Source: Diprion similis
Taxonomy: Eukaryota; Arthropoda; Insecta; Hymenoptera; Diprionidae
Assembly: GCF_021155765.1 (NCBI RefSeq)
Contig: NC_060112.1
Coordinates: forward strand, 11,718,001-11,782,000
DNA length: 64,000 nt
Reading direction: 5' to 3'
The position numbers and the translations under genes were made by a program. Below the pieces are notes generated by a model that was not told the DNA's origin, searched no databases, and saw only the letters and a program-made list of their open reading frames with translations. Positions 51,201 through 62,367 of the stretch are shown here, one piece after another. Every line of letters begins with the position of its first letter. Position 1 is the first letter of the stretch.

Positions 51201-53260
51201 CTATTAATTTAAAAATTAACAATACAATGTATGTTTTTCAATAGTTCAGGAATGTATAATTTTTTTTTTATATTTCATTTTACTGTGCAAGTATGATTAT
51301 TAATTCAAATATTGGAACAAGATGAAGAATTTTCAAACCTGAAACTAGTTGCAACTAAACTTATTAGTGACACGTTGATCAAGATATGATAAATCAACTT
51401 GTATCTAACGTTCTGCACATCTGGCAAAGCGCATCACTGATCGATAGACTTCGATCTTTATTGCATGCCTTTACACTTGAGATGACTGTATTTAAATATT
51501 CGTCAATATATACCAACGCGATCTCGGCGAGCGGTTTTATCGAGGTTTAATTCGCAATAATCATTTTAGCCGATGAAGAATACGAATTCAGCTACTGTAT
51601 AGGGTCACAATTCGCAAATTGCGACCGAAATATATTGATTTTATGCGGTTACCCCATTCAGTTCCCCTTATAATTAAAAATAATTTACCGATTCTATTCG
51701 ACGTTGATCAATTTACTTGCACAGATCGATTAATGAAATGTGAAGAAAAGAATCATAGTGAAAATTCTTTTTCCCGGGATACTTCCGGGATTTTGAACCC
51801 GAAAGCTATGTTTGTCTTTTGAAATTCTAAATCTTCAAGGAGATTCCCGAAAATGCACTTGGCCTACTCGCAACGTACTGAGTAATGCAGTGCCTATATT
51901 TACTCGCACAAATAATCTGAATGATAGTCTTTCGTTGAATATTTTTTAAACTTTTTTCATTCCGAATCCATCTCTTTGTGTAAACAACGTCAAGTATTTT
52001 GAATTATCATTATTTGTATAGTAAGTGGTGTCTCGACCGAGTCTTTCGTCTGGTTGGAAGGATATTATGTACGACTTTTTCATTTCTAAAATCTATTTCT
52101 GGACGGTCTGTGGCCTATTTGCGAAAACGTTTTGGTATTTTTAATCGGTTGTTCGCGTGAAAAATTATCAGGCATAAGCCGTTCGAATTATTCAAAATCA
52201 GACTCCTCAGTTTCTAAAAACTTAGGAATTGTATATGATTTAATAGGTTTGGATTAGTTTCCTTTATAATGAGAACATATTCGGTCCAAGTTTAGATCGT
52301 TACATAAGGATCGCATGACCAAGGACAAAATGAATATCAACATTTTTGAAGACAATGAAAATACTTTCTCATATTGAACACATTCAAATATATTTGTACT
52401 AATGGTGACACCCGTACAGAAACAATGGAATCAAAATTTTTTGTATCGTATAAAATAAAATATACAAATGTATAAATGATTAGATACAATCATTGTTTAA
52501 TAACGTCTGATTATTTTAGTGTAATGATCAATTGTGCATTACGCTCGTTGTAGCTCTCATTGAAGTAAACTCTGTTATCATTGAAAACTTAACCATATCA
52601 TCGTAATTTAGTCATTTAACAATATTTTGCACGATATTTATTCAACAGCTCGTCCACAGTTTTTTTCACTAACTTGCACAACCGTAAGGTTTTTTAATCC
52701 CAAGTATTCTTAGTCCCACAAATAATATTTATATAATTACAAGAGCCGGAAAACGTGTCGAGAAGTTATTACAGATAGGGCTAACAATATAAAAGCACGC
52801 CTTAGATCCCAGCATTTCGTGACAGTGTATTTGTGGTCGATAAATATTTACGCGTATAACTTAACATTGATATTGTAGCAGCGTATGCCAAACATTCTTG
52901 CTCAACGCAATCATTGCTGACCATATTGAGAAAAACATATTGTTTACGTTTTAAGAAAGTTCCGATGAAAGATTCTAACGAAAATTTATCCATTTTCGCC
53001 CATTAAAATAGGAAAGAATTTTTGTTTTTTTTCGTCAATCAGTGTCTATAATTTTTGTTCAGGCTTATAATAAGTATAAACAATAACTGCGAACAGCATT
53101 TTCCCTACTTACTGATAAAAAAAACTGATATATATTAAAATTACTCATCTGATAATTTATTGTGAGAATTGAAACAATGTGATTTGGTCAGTAGCTGATT
53201 GAGTTGAGCTAGAATATAATGCTCATGCACTTTTAAATATATGTACAGAATTCAAGTAAA

Positions 53261-53266
53261 TTTATT
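53261..53266 (-). terminator. Candidate polyadenylation signal of the beta-carbonic anhydrase gene
   Basis: A minus-strand AATAAA lies about 112 bp past the stop codon at 53378-53380. It is the first canonical hexamer downstream that I noticed. Confidence 0.45.
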
Positions 53267-53377
53267 CTTGTTCGAAAAGTTTGATTAAAGTTAATGGTAT
53301 TATGAATACCTGTGTAAACGTTATAAAAATATGCATTGATATATTAAACATAATCTGATAACAACAGTTTGAACTCC

Positions 53378-55503
53378 TCAGGAGTAATATTTTTTTATTT
53401 CTCGAAGCAATGGAGTTTCTGTGAGTTCATTTATCTCGATGAACCTTTTGTTAGCTCGACTAAAGTAATATATATCTCCCGTATAAATGTCGAACCACAA
53501 AGCATGTATATGCAGGTCATGTCTCTCTAGTCGCCTTTTTAGGAAACCATATGACGCTACATTTTGCAACTGCTGTAGAGTGTTGATCTGAAAATAATAT
53601 AATCACACAGTTTGATTACAATTGATAGCAACAAACAGTGTTGTTTACCAATATATCTTACATATCAAGTTTTGAGAAAAAGTTTCTTTTAGAAAAATCA
53701 TGAAGTTTCCAACACTTGCGATAAATTTCAAATATTTAATGGAGTTTCGAGGCTTATGTTAGCTTTCCCAATTATAAGATTTGCAGAAACTATATAACTG
53801 TGCTAAATATGGTGAAAGCAGTATGCACTCGAATTTTTTTCACCTGCGATAGTTTGTCCTCGATGGCAAATTTGTCTTCCGGATCAATATAGGCGACGAA
53901 TCTACGTAGCGGTGTTTCAGCTTGAAAAATGATTGGCTCGTGAAATCCAGTGATTTCTAGCTGTTGAAATTTAGCTAGACTACTGCTGGCATGGGCACAT
54001 AGCCATGCTCTGAGTGGTGATATTCGTCTGTTTGCCTGAAAATGAAATATATTCATATACTTGTGCATTGACAACATGTACTGGTTTGATTTTTCATTGA
54101 CCAACGTTTATTCATGGTTACCTGAGAAGCAAATTCCTCATCACGCAGAGCGTAGAGTAGATTCATAGCTTTGCAATCACTATGGCCACAAACGATTATA
54201 TGTCGAATATCGTTCACTACGCAGCCCAATTCCAGAGCGGCAGGTTCGCACATCGTCAACTCATCGGAGAAGTGTTGCGAATGCGGTACAACATTTCCAG
54301 CATTTCTAACTGAAAATTAAACGCAGATATCAATTTTGCGCATTCCATTTACAGCTGAGTTTGCAGAACACATAGGTATAATAGAATTCGATACGATCAA
54401 ATTTCAAAATTGAATCAAAAAATGGTATCTTTATACAGCTACATGCACATATCGAAAAGTAAATTTTGGTTTTATCATGTTGTTAAAAAAAAATTATTTA
54501 TGTAGCTGCAACTTGAAATATTTTCCAGTTTCGTACCAACAAACATATCTCCAACATTTGTTTCCGTAAATCTAGTAGGAATCATCCGAGAGTCCATACA
54601 GGTGAAGAAAACTGCCTTTGGCTGTTGAATGGAATATATTTTATTAACCAAGTAGACCAACAAAATTTTTACAAGTTTAAAAGACATTCGTATTTCCCAC
54701 CAAATGTGCCAGCTGATGGCGCGCCTAGATGCGTTTTCATGAAACTGACAAATAACAAGCTACAGACTGGCTATTGGTTTGGGCTGAGCACTTCTGGCAG
54801 TCGACTTCCGAAAACGCTCTATTCGAACCTTTGTCCGAACCAATGATATTATTGGAATGTAACTCGTCGCCAATCGCTTGCCGTTCTCGTGGAAATCTGG
54901 CTGTATTTAATCAGAAATCAACCATAACCACGAGTTCAGACTATAGAGCCAATATTAAAGGTCAATAGTCAACGTTGAAAGTCAATTTTCGTACTGCTAC
55001 TAGGTATTGTACAAATTGCAGATTTTTGTTTGTGAGAACAAGTAGAATATAATTTGTTATTGCGAGCCTACGATTGTCTGATCTCTCGAACAAGATGCGC
55101 GCTCAATATTTGGCAATATATTAACGAGATGACTTTTCAAAGTCGTAGATTAATTCCTAGCTATGAGCGCTATGAGGATGTCATTAATAAGTTTCAGAAG
55201 GCGTGAATTGTTTTATCCAAGGTCAACGATTCAGTCTTGAATGTAATTATGGAGTAGCAATTAAATTCGAGGCGACGATTCTTGTTATTCTAGATGAATA
55301 AGTAATTAATCCGTCGGAATAGGTCGGGAGAAATGTGAGATGGTCGAAATCGTGCAAGCTACGTCTACTTTCACTATGACTGGGCGAATAATCAATTTCT
55401 TTCAACTTACTTCAGGATGGTCCTTAACCTGCTTGAATTGCTTTACCATTCCTTCTCTGTGACATTTTCTATATTTCATCACACCTTTCAGTATCCTGTC
55501 CAT
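53378..55503 (-). CDS. CAHbeta: Beta-class carbonic anhydrase, complete, five exons
   Basis: The enzyme reversibly hydrates CO2 to bicarbonate and is probably mitochondrial, as in flies. Coding exons, in minus-strand order: 55503-55411, 54621-54537, 54309-54122, 54035-53844 and 53587-53378. They join in frame (768 nt) to 255 residues plus TGA, the same length as the Drosophila protein as I recall it. All four introns are GT-AG. The start ATG (55501-55503) opens MDRILKGVMKY. Zinc and catalytic residues are all present: C39 and D41-R43 in TCMDSRMIPTRF, and H102 and C105 in CGHSDCKAMNLL. Other family blocks are VVRNAGN, EPAALELGCVVNDIRHI, SPLRAWLCAHA, FVAYIDPEDKFAIEDKLSQ, NVASYGFLKRRLE and HALWFDIYTG. 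No break or missing residue is seen. The next gene upstream on the same strand, RagA, is about 1.55 kb away and functionally unrelated. Confidence 0.96.
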
Positions 55504-56020
55504 TTATGATACGTATTCACGCGCCACACGATATCGTTCGATTTTGTTGACTTCGCGGTAAGTAGAAATTCTAAAGATTTCACGCAACACTGCAGCTGAT
55601 TAAAAAAATTTAGTGCACTTTGAATAGACTTCGACCACATGGGCTTGGACTTTACGTAGAAATTGAAAGAATGCAAAATTTATCAGCCATTCATACAGAC
55701 TTTGTACAACGATACCTACTTCTTTGGCGGGAAATTCAAAATCCATGTAGTAAATACACATCCACGTTGCGCTGACTTTTGTAACGTTTACGTAGTTATC
55801 GTGAAAGATACGCGATGGCAAATTAGAATTATCTTCTTTTGGTATGTACATACAAACATGAATGTTAAAGTGATACGTGTTGAAGAAAAAGTCTACTTTT
55901 AGCCAACTGCGAATTTCATGTGGTCTTATTAATCTAATTTGGGAGCAGTAGATCCATAAGAAAACTTGGGTAACTGGAACTCAGTTCTTTCAAAAAAGAT
56001 CACAAAATGATCGTTAGTAT

Positions 56021-56026
56021 TTTATT
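56021..56026 (-). terminator. Candidate polyadenylation signal of RagA
   Basis: This minus-strand AATAAA would give a 3' UTR of about 1 kb. The surrounding DNA is AT-rich, so chance occurrence is likely and a variant hexamer nearer the stop may be used. Confidence 0.2.
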
Positions 56027-56121
56027 TAATAAATGTTATTTCCTTCCTCATTTTTTTTTTTAAGTTCACGAATAGTAGCACACATTTATCAAACTCATTT
56101 TATAAACTTAATGCCATAATA

Positions 56122-56156
56122 TGATGATGATGATAATAATAATAATAATAATAATA
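56122..56156. repeat. (GAT)n/(AAT)n microsatellite
   Basis: Four GAT units pass into about seven AAT units. Confidence 0.9.
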
Positions 56157-57055
56157 GCAAATTACGATAAAAATAATAATTGTAGTAATAATAATATTGT
56201 ACAGAATATTTATAAGATAATGATTTATACAAATATAGTCTATTATACAATTGAACTACGCGATCATCAATTATCAAGCAGGATGTTACACGCCCCTATG
56301 GAGTTGAGTTTTTTTCCCCAAACATCTTGCGAACAATGATGAAAATGTATGAATAAATTTATCCTAAGAATAGAATAATAGAGAACGAGTGCTTGAACCT
56401 GTAGAATAGGATATGGAAAACTGTGTATACTTTCAACGGCTTCACGTAAGTAACAAAACTCAAAAATGAAACGGTGAGCCATACATTTTCATGGAGAGCA
56501 TAGATAAGAACAAGTCTACTTTAAAAAGAGAAATTTTATGAGCTACCGCAACTGATCATGCACTCACAATTTCTGTAATGTTGAACCGTTATAAATATGA
56601 TTGTAGCACTCTTTCTCTCGATATAATCAAATTCAGTGTAGTAGTAGAATAGTAATAGTAGTAGTAAGATATGAGCAGCATATGTACGTATATATAGATG
56701 TTTACATCTTACAGCATATCATCTATAACCGTTGGTATGATGTGGGGACAGTGATTAATATTTCCTCTTTCATCATTCGCACAAAAAAAAACGTAGCATT
56801 CCAGAGACAATGGGTATTTTTTCAGCACACAAATGGCTCCATAATGAGCTTAAATTCAGAGAAACAGATTGGATAAAAAAAGAAACAGAGAATATTGGCT
56901 CTACATTTCATGCTCACATTAATCATGGCATAAATTGGGAATAAGTTACAAATTTCATGCTAATAGTAAACACTGCTCATTGTAATTATCGAATTATCTC
57001 AACAGTGGTGAATTGACTGGACCCGGGTGATGCTGCGCCTGGGTCGAGGTAATTT

Positions 57056-59862
57056 CTATCTGCTCAATGCTGAACTCTGACTAGCACGCTCCAATTTTTC
57101 AAAGTGCTTTCGTGCATTCCGAATATTTATAAGCGTTGCTGCTGATGCTGAAAATTAAATAGTTGAAAAATCAATCAAAGTAAGTAATAGTTGGTAATAT
57201 TTTTGTCAAGAATTCAGGAGAAAAGTAAGCGCCTATTATTTATGGTTTTAGAAACGTATTGAAGACGCTGAACATGTTACTGTCAATCATATTTCAAGCG
57301 TGCAACAAGTTTGAAACTATGAATATTATACCTTTTTATTTGCCTTATGTTTGTGGATTGATAATATAAAGGAATCTGTAGGTTATAATAATATCAAGAA
57401 CTGAAAATTGATCTCTCTAGACGACCTCAAAATTCCTTGCATTTCTGCGAAAAATTACAATCACTCGCGTGTACAATAAATGTGAGACTACAGAGATAAG
57501 TATAGTTTCAATATTTTGAACTGTGTCCATTGAACTCGTGTTAATTGGATAAAGATAAATCTTTCATTAAATCGTAGTTTGTGAACTTACGTATGGCTGG
57601 GTCCGACATGATAACCATGACGTATGTATTTGACGTAAAGACATCAATGAAGGCTGCAAAATTTGTATTTCTCACTTCCATGCTCTGAAATTGCGCTGCC
57701 AACTTGCTGAAAAACAAGGCAAAAAAGTTAATATTATTACAGGAGTGGTCGGATATTTTGGCCATGTCACAGAGTAAAAGTTTCTTAAATATGTCTAAAA
57801 AATTACCTGCAGCTAAGTTTGAACTGCTTGATTATGTTCGAGACTTTTTCAAATCTGTGAACATCTCTGTGCACCCGTCTTTGACAATGACTAATTACTA
57901 AAAATGTAGCACGTTCAAAAAGCAGAACCTCATCCGCATCTATGATATTCGCAAATTGGTTTAGGCTTAGCTCTAGCTCTTTAACATTCGGGATCAACAT
58001 GTAAACAATCGATGACCATGCTCTGAAAAAGTGGAAAAATGAACACATATTAATATGGGAAATGTTTTACAGTATAATAAATATAACAATAATTACGAAT
58101 ATTATTCAACAAGTTATTACAATTATTCAGATTCTTATTCACAATCAAATTTCGGCTCAAAAAATAAAATAGATATTCGCAAAAAAGGTTATACAGTTTG
58201 ATTTACCTGTATAGTGTTTCGTCCCATATGCTAGTTCTGAAACACGTACATTCCAATGGCAAGCTTAATCGTTTCAGATCTTCTTCACGCTCTCTGAATA
58301 TCAAGTCTCTTTTGTCCTCCTGAACCAAATCCATTTTGTGGACCAAGCAGAATATCTTGGCATCAGGACTATTCTGCAGAATGGCTTCTAGGCAGCTTTG
58401 ATAATAGTGCATGTCTTTATCTAACTCTCGAGACTCTACATCAAACACATAAATCAATACTTCGACATTTCTAAAAATGTTATCCCTTTGGGAAGCAAAA
58501 TAGTTTTCCATAAATGCTTCTTGACCACCGCAATCCCATAAATTTAGCACCAAGTTGCCGAGAAATCGAACGTGGCTGTGCTCCACGTCAACTGTTGAAG
58601 AAAAATGGTAAACATTCAATAAATAAACATGTACCAAAATTAAGGTAATCTTACAATCATCTTATTCTTGGTTGTTTAAGCACATTTTATTGGCATTCAA
58701 GATGTAGTAGCCCGTCACAAGCTGACAAATCCAGGTTTGTGATACGGTAACGAAACTCCAAACTAAAATGGCAAGGTATTCATTCTCAGGGAGAGCATAA
58801 ATTGGGTGTTCTCTTTAGAGGAGAAAACTACAGAACATCTTATGAAAAGATGAACATGGAAACTTAGTTACAAAATAGGAAAATTTTTCTCTAAAGAAAT
58901 GACAAGCAATATTTTACAGTAAAATGTATATGAAATATTCCAAGAGTTTTTCAGGAGATTTGGTCTTTCAGAAAAATTGTTGGAATAGTAGTTTCTTTTG
59001 GTAAATGAGCTGCAAAAAGGCAATTGTTTTCTACAAAAGGGATTATATACATTTTGACATGAACTATTTGAAATTAAAAATGATCAAGTTTTATCGACAA
59101 AGAAACATAAAATTAACTCGTATCAATAAACCATTATCGGATGTTCTCAGAACGTAAAATCAAAGAGTATTGACAAGTGGAGTTCAAAAGTTCAAAAGAA
59201 GAACGTTGATCAAAGGGGAGACATGTCCAGGAGGTAAGAAAAGTTCCAGCATATATCTAGGATTTTTTTAATTGATTATTAGTGTAAAGGCATTTCTAGG
59301 ATATTTCAGTTATTCACGATCACTGGATTCTGTGACTGATATATCTCTCGTCACCAATTCATGAGCCGATAACCAAATATGATAAATGTCATGCGAGCAA
59401 TAATTAAACAAAGTATCATACTATCGGAGAATTATTTCTGATTGATAGCGTTTAATGCATATTTGTCCTTGTCCCATTGCCCCTTCTCCCTCTTTTCCCT
59501 CTCTCTAGTAAACCCGAGTACAAAGGTCGAGCTGAATCAATTTTGTTGAAACAAAGATGAACGGACTTTAAACCAAACATATTCTACAACACAAAATCCT
59601 TACTGGTTGCTCCAAGACGCCGTGTATCTCTGGCAATGTAGTTGGCAAATATGATGCTGCGCATACTGGTCTTGCCGGAGCCACTTTTACCCATCAATAG
59701 AACCTGTAGAAGAATGACAAATTGTGTTATTGAAGACAAAAATAGGCGATAACTGCGAAAACTAATCGTTACGTAGCGAGCATTGCAGATGCTGCTGAAT
59801 TGTGACGAATGAGCCGAGTATTAAAGTACATTCTTGTATTGTTGACGCACCTTTTTCTTCAT
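57056..59862 (-). CDS. RagA-B: Ras-related GTPase RagA/RagB, complete, six exons
   Basis: It pairs with RagC/D on the lysosome and, when GTP-bound, recruits TORC1 in response to amino acids. Coding exons, in minus-strand order: 59862-59851 (only MKKK), 59703-59604, 58591-58207, 58022-57807, 57706-57591 and 57147-57056. Phases all fit (921 nt) and give 306 residues. Introns are GT-AG; the first donor is GTGCGT. Motifs: P-loop GKSGSGKTS (9-17), switch [14 protein letters not shown] with T37, G3 WDCGGQ with Q61, and HKMD near 122-125. The roadblock-type C-terminal half is intact ([91 protein letters not shown]). The human protein has five extra N-terminal residues. No in-frame ATG lies just upstream, so MKKK is the start. 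A CLEAR-like E-box lies 35 bp upstream. Confidence 0.97.
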
Positions 59863-62367
59863 CGTGGAAATTTTGATGTTCGCCAGGAACGTGTGTCACG
59901 TGGAAAAATTGGCTCTAAGTTTATCGAAATGAGGAGACCCAATTCTCGATCCCAAAAAGCGAAACACCCACTGAACAACGTCAATCTCTTGTCAAAGTAC
60001 TGCTAAGTGTGCTGCTGCTGTCTGCTATCAAATAGTGGCTGTGATTAATACTTGTTGATAGACGTCGGGGACGGCTGGTTCAGCAAATGTGCGGTTTATC
60101 AAGCGCTGGAAACGAGTCTCGCTTGCCGTACGGAACAGGATTGAACCTCGTTGTTGCTCATTCCTTCATGATTTTTTAATTTACCCAATAAATATCACCA
60201 GCCTTTATTCTTGCGACAATCGTGCGTAATCACATTCAACTCTGCCATTCAGCACATACTGTTAAACGTCTCTGAGCCTGCCCTAGCCATCTACACAATA
60301 TAGGCAGTACTCGCTAAACGAGTCGCGCAACGTCGTGCGACAGAAATCTCAAAACCGTCAGTAGGAACAAGACTTTCAGTGAATCAACTTCGACTTTAGG
60401 TGAGGTTCGTGATCGTATAATGGAAGAATAGGGAGACCCGTTCCGTCGGTAAGTTATCGCGCGTGCAGCGATAAACAGCAGTTGTTAAGAATGCGATTGT
60501 AGTAGGTAATAACTGTAATTGCTTAGTAACGCAACGGAATCTAAGATTCTCTCACAAAATATGCATTGCCTGAAAAGATTTAGGTTAAGTATCTTCATGA
60601 TGGAAATGTTAAAGCCATCGACAGCATCTGCAAAAAGTTGAATTATTGCTGGCTAATTATATATCTGGTCACGCAAATTAATCGCTCATTCGACGACTGT
60701 GATGTAGGACCAATACTGAAAAACGTTGATTTAAAGTATAAAATACTTTCGAATTCGTGATGAAATATTGTTAAGCTTTTTGAAATAAACTGAAAATTAT
60801 CGGTAATGGCGTACTGATAAAAGTTCGATATTTTCTAACTAGTTATTGAAAGTAACGTGAAATAATCCATTTCTTCGAGAATTGTTTGCTCTTGAATCAT
60901 GCCGAATTTAGTTGAACAATATGGAAAAATTAATGTCAAGTCGATACAAATTTCTTTACGTTCTAAAATATAAAGTTGCATATACGTTGCTTCAAAAACT
61001 AATTGATATTATACTAATTCGCGTAATTTTAACATGTAATATGTTCATCCAGTATAGCCCATTTGGATGATTTGTAACAAGAACATTTTCATATATATAT
61101 TGCAGGTAATTGTAATATCACGTGGAAGAGAAATTGGGTAATCACCAAAAACAAATAACGATATCTGAGGAGAGGTCAACATACAATTAGTAACACTACA
61201 TGATAGTATAATAAGTAGTACAGTCAATATTAAACATTTCGATATTGGAAAGGCTTCAGTTAATTGCATTTGGAAAGGGCAATTCCATCCAATAATTACG
61301 TTATGCCAGTCTTGTCGCTTTTTCTCATTTGTCAGTTTGTTAAATCCAGTTATCAAGTGGCGGACCGAAGCGTCGAGAAGTAAGCTTACAAATACTTTTG
61401 ACGCCCAATATCAATGTCAAAAGACGCTGTCTAATGGCAAAGGATATACTATTCCAAGAGTTTCATATTTTTTTTATACGTATAAGTTATTTCAGCCAAA
61501 TATTTACCTCTATATCGACTCGATGTACCAAAACAGAAGCCCCACAGCTTTCAGGAAATGTTTCATATGCCTCAATATTCGCCTGGTCTTCGCGAAACAT
61601 TCGACTCACTTAAGCGCCATATTGCTCACCCATGCCTACAAGTTAGTGTCCAATATATTTGATTAGCAGACGAGATACGCTGGTTTGTCAACGCTGTTTC
61701 TTATTTTATTGTGTTCCCAAAAGCCTCGGGATTCTGCGTAAATTAAGCAAGGACGGATAGTCAGATACCTCCCCCACCCCCTCCCTCCTTTACCACCGAA
61801 AGTCCTTACGCAATTAATGGACGGCCCCCTGCTTGCGGTGTTATTTTGGTGAGCTTAGATGACCCAATGATAGAAAAGCTACTATAAGCTCGATGCAAAG
61901 ATTTCGCGAGCCAGATTATAACGTTTCGCACTTCTGATCTGCGTAAATTAGAGTGGAATCGGCGATTCCGAATCTCGGGAATACAAGCTATGTGTGTATA
62001 GCATTCTCATGATGTTCCGTCGATAAAAGACGAGCTGCGACAATACTAAAGGCTGTTTGTAGATCGTCGGCCCCGGTCGGCGCACACTGACCGCGTGTTG
62101 TAAGGCAATGTTGTGATAATGAATCAGAGTCGCAGTGAGACATATCTTGCGACTTTTGACCCAAGCCGTTACAATTAGACGCACGATGTTTTCACATACA
62201 CGCAGGTCTGACGGTATGTGTTCATATTTACTAGATTTACTACCCCTATCGGCTGTCGCGGACGTAGTCGGCACTCAGTTCTTAGTGTGCCACGTGCCCA
62301 GGACCAAGATCGTGCAGCTCGAGACCGCGGTGTTCCTAGCTTTGAATTTGTGCCCTTCTTACTCGCG
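59863..62367. other. Divergent intergenic region between RagA and SLC18B1-like genes
   Basis: About 2.5 kb separates the RagA start (minus) from the transporter start (plus), so both promoters and 5' UTRs lie here. The 60.0-60.5 kb and 62.0-62.35 kb parts are richer in CG than the AT-rich middle (60.5-61.7 kb). No additional coding exon is supported. Confidence 0.55.
59895..59903 (-). promoter_or_regulatory. CLEAR-like E-box upstream of RagA
   Basis: GTCACGTGG matches eight of the first nine positions of the palindromic CLEAR element GTCACGTGAC, with the E-box core CACGTG at 59897-59902. It lies about 35 bp upstream of the RagA ATG, hence in the proximal promoter or 5' UTR. MiT/TFE factors (Mitf in flies) bind such sites at lysosomal and Rag genes; binding here is an inference. 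Confidence 0.35.

Larger units (their letters stand above)
36218..53260. other. Gene-poor stretch of ~17 kb
   Basis: No homologous exon was found on either strand. The stretch holds two notable hairpins (36806-36852 and 42207-42247), simple repeats, a GC-richer block around 48.65-49.26 kb and AT-rich background. Open frames of 113-161 codons at 37226, 38238, 39364, 43239 and 48767 show no supported protein family. Confidence 0.4.
55504..57055. other. Spacer between the carbonic anhydrase and RagA genes
   Basis: It holds the 5' flank of the carbonic anhydrase gene and the 3' UTR of RagA, both on the minus strand. An AAT-type microsatellite lies at 56122-56156 and a minus-strand AATAAA at 56021-56026. 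No further gene is supported. Confidence 0.5.
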
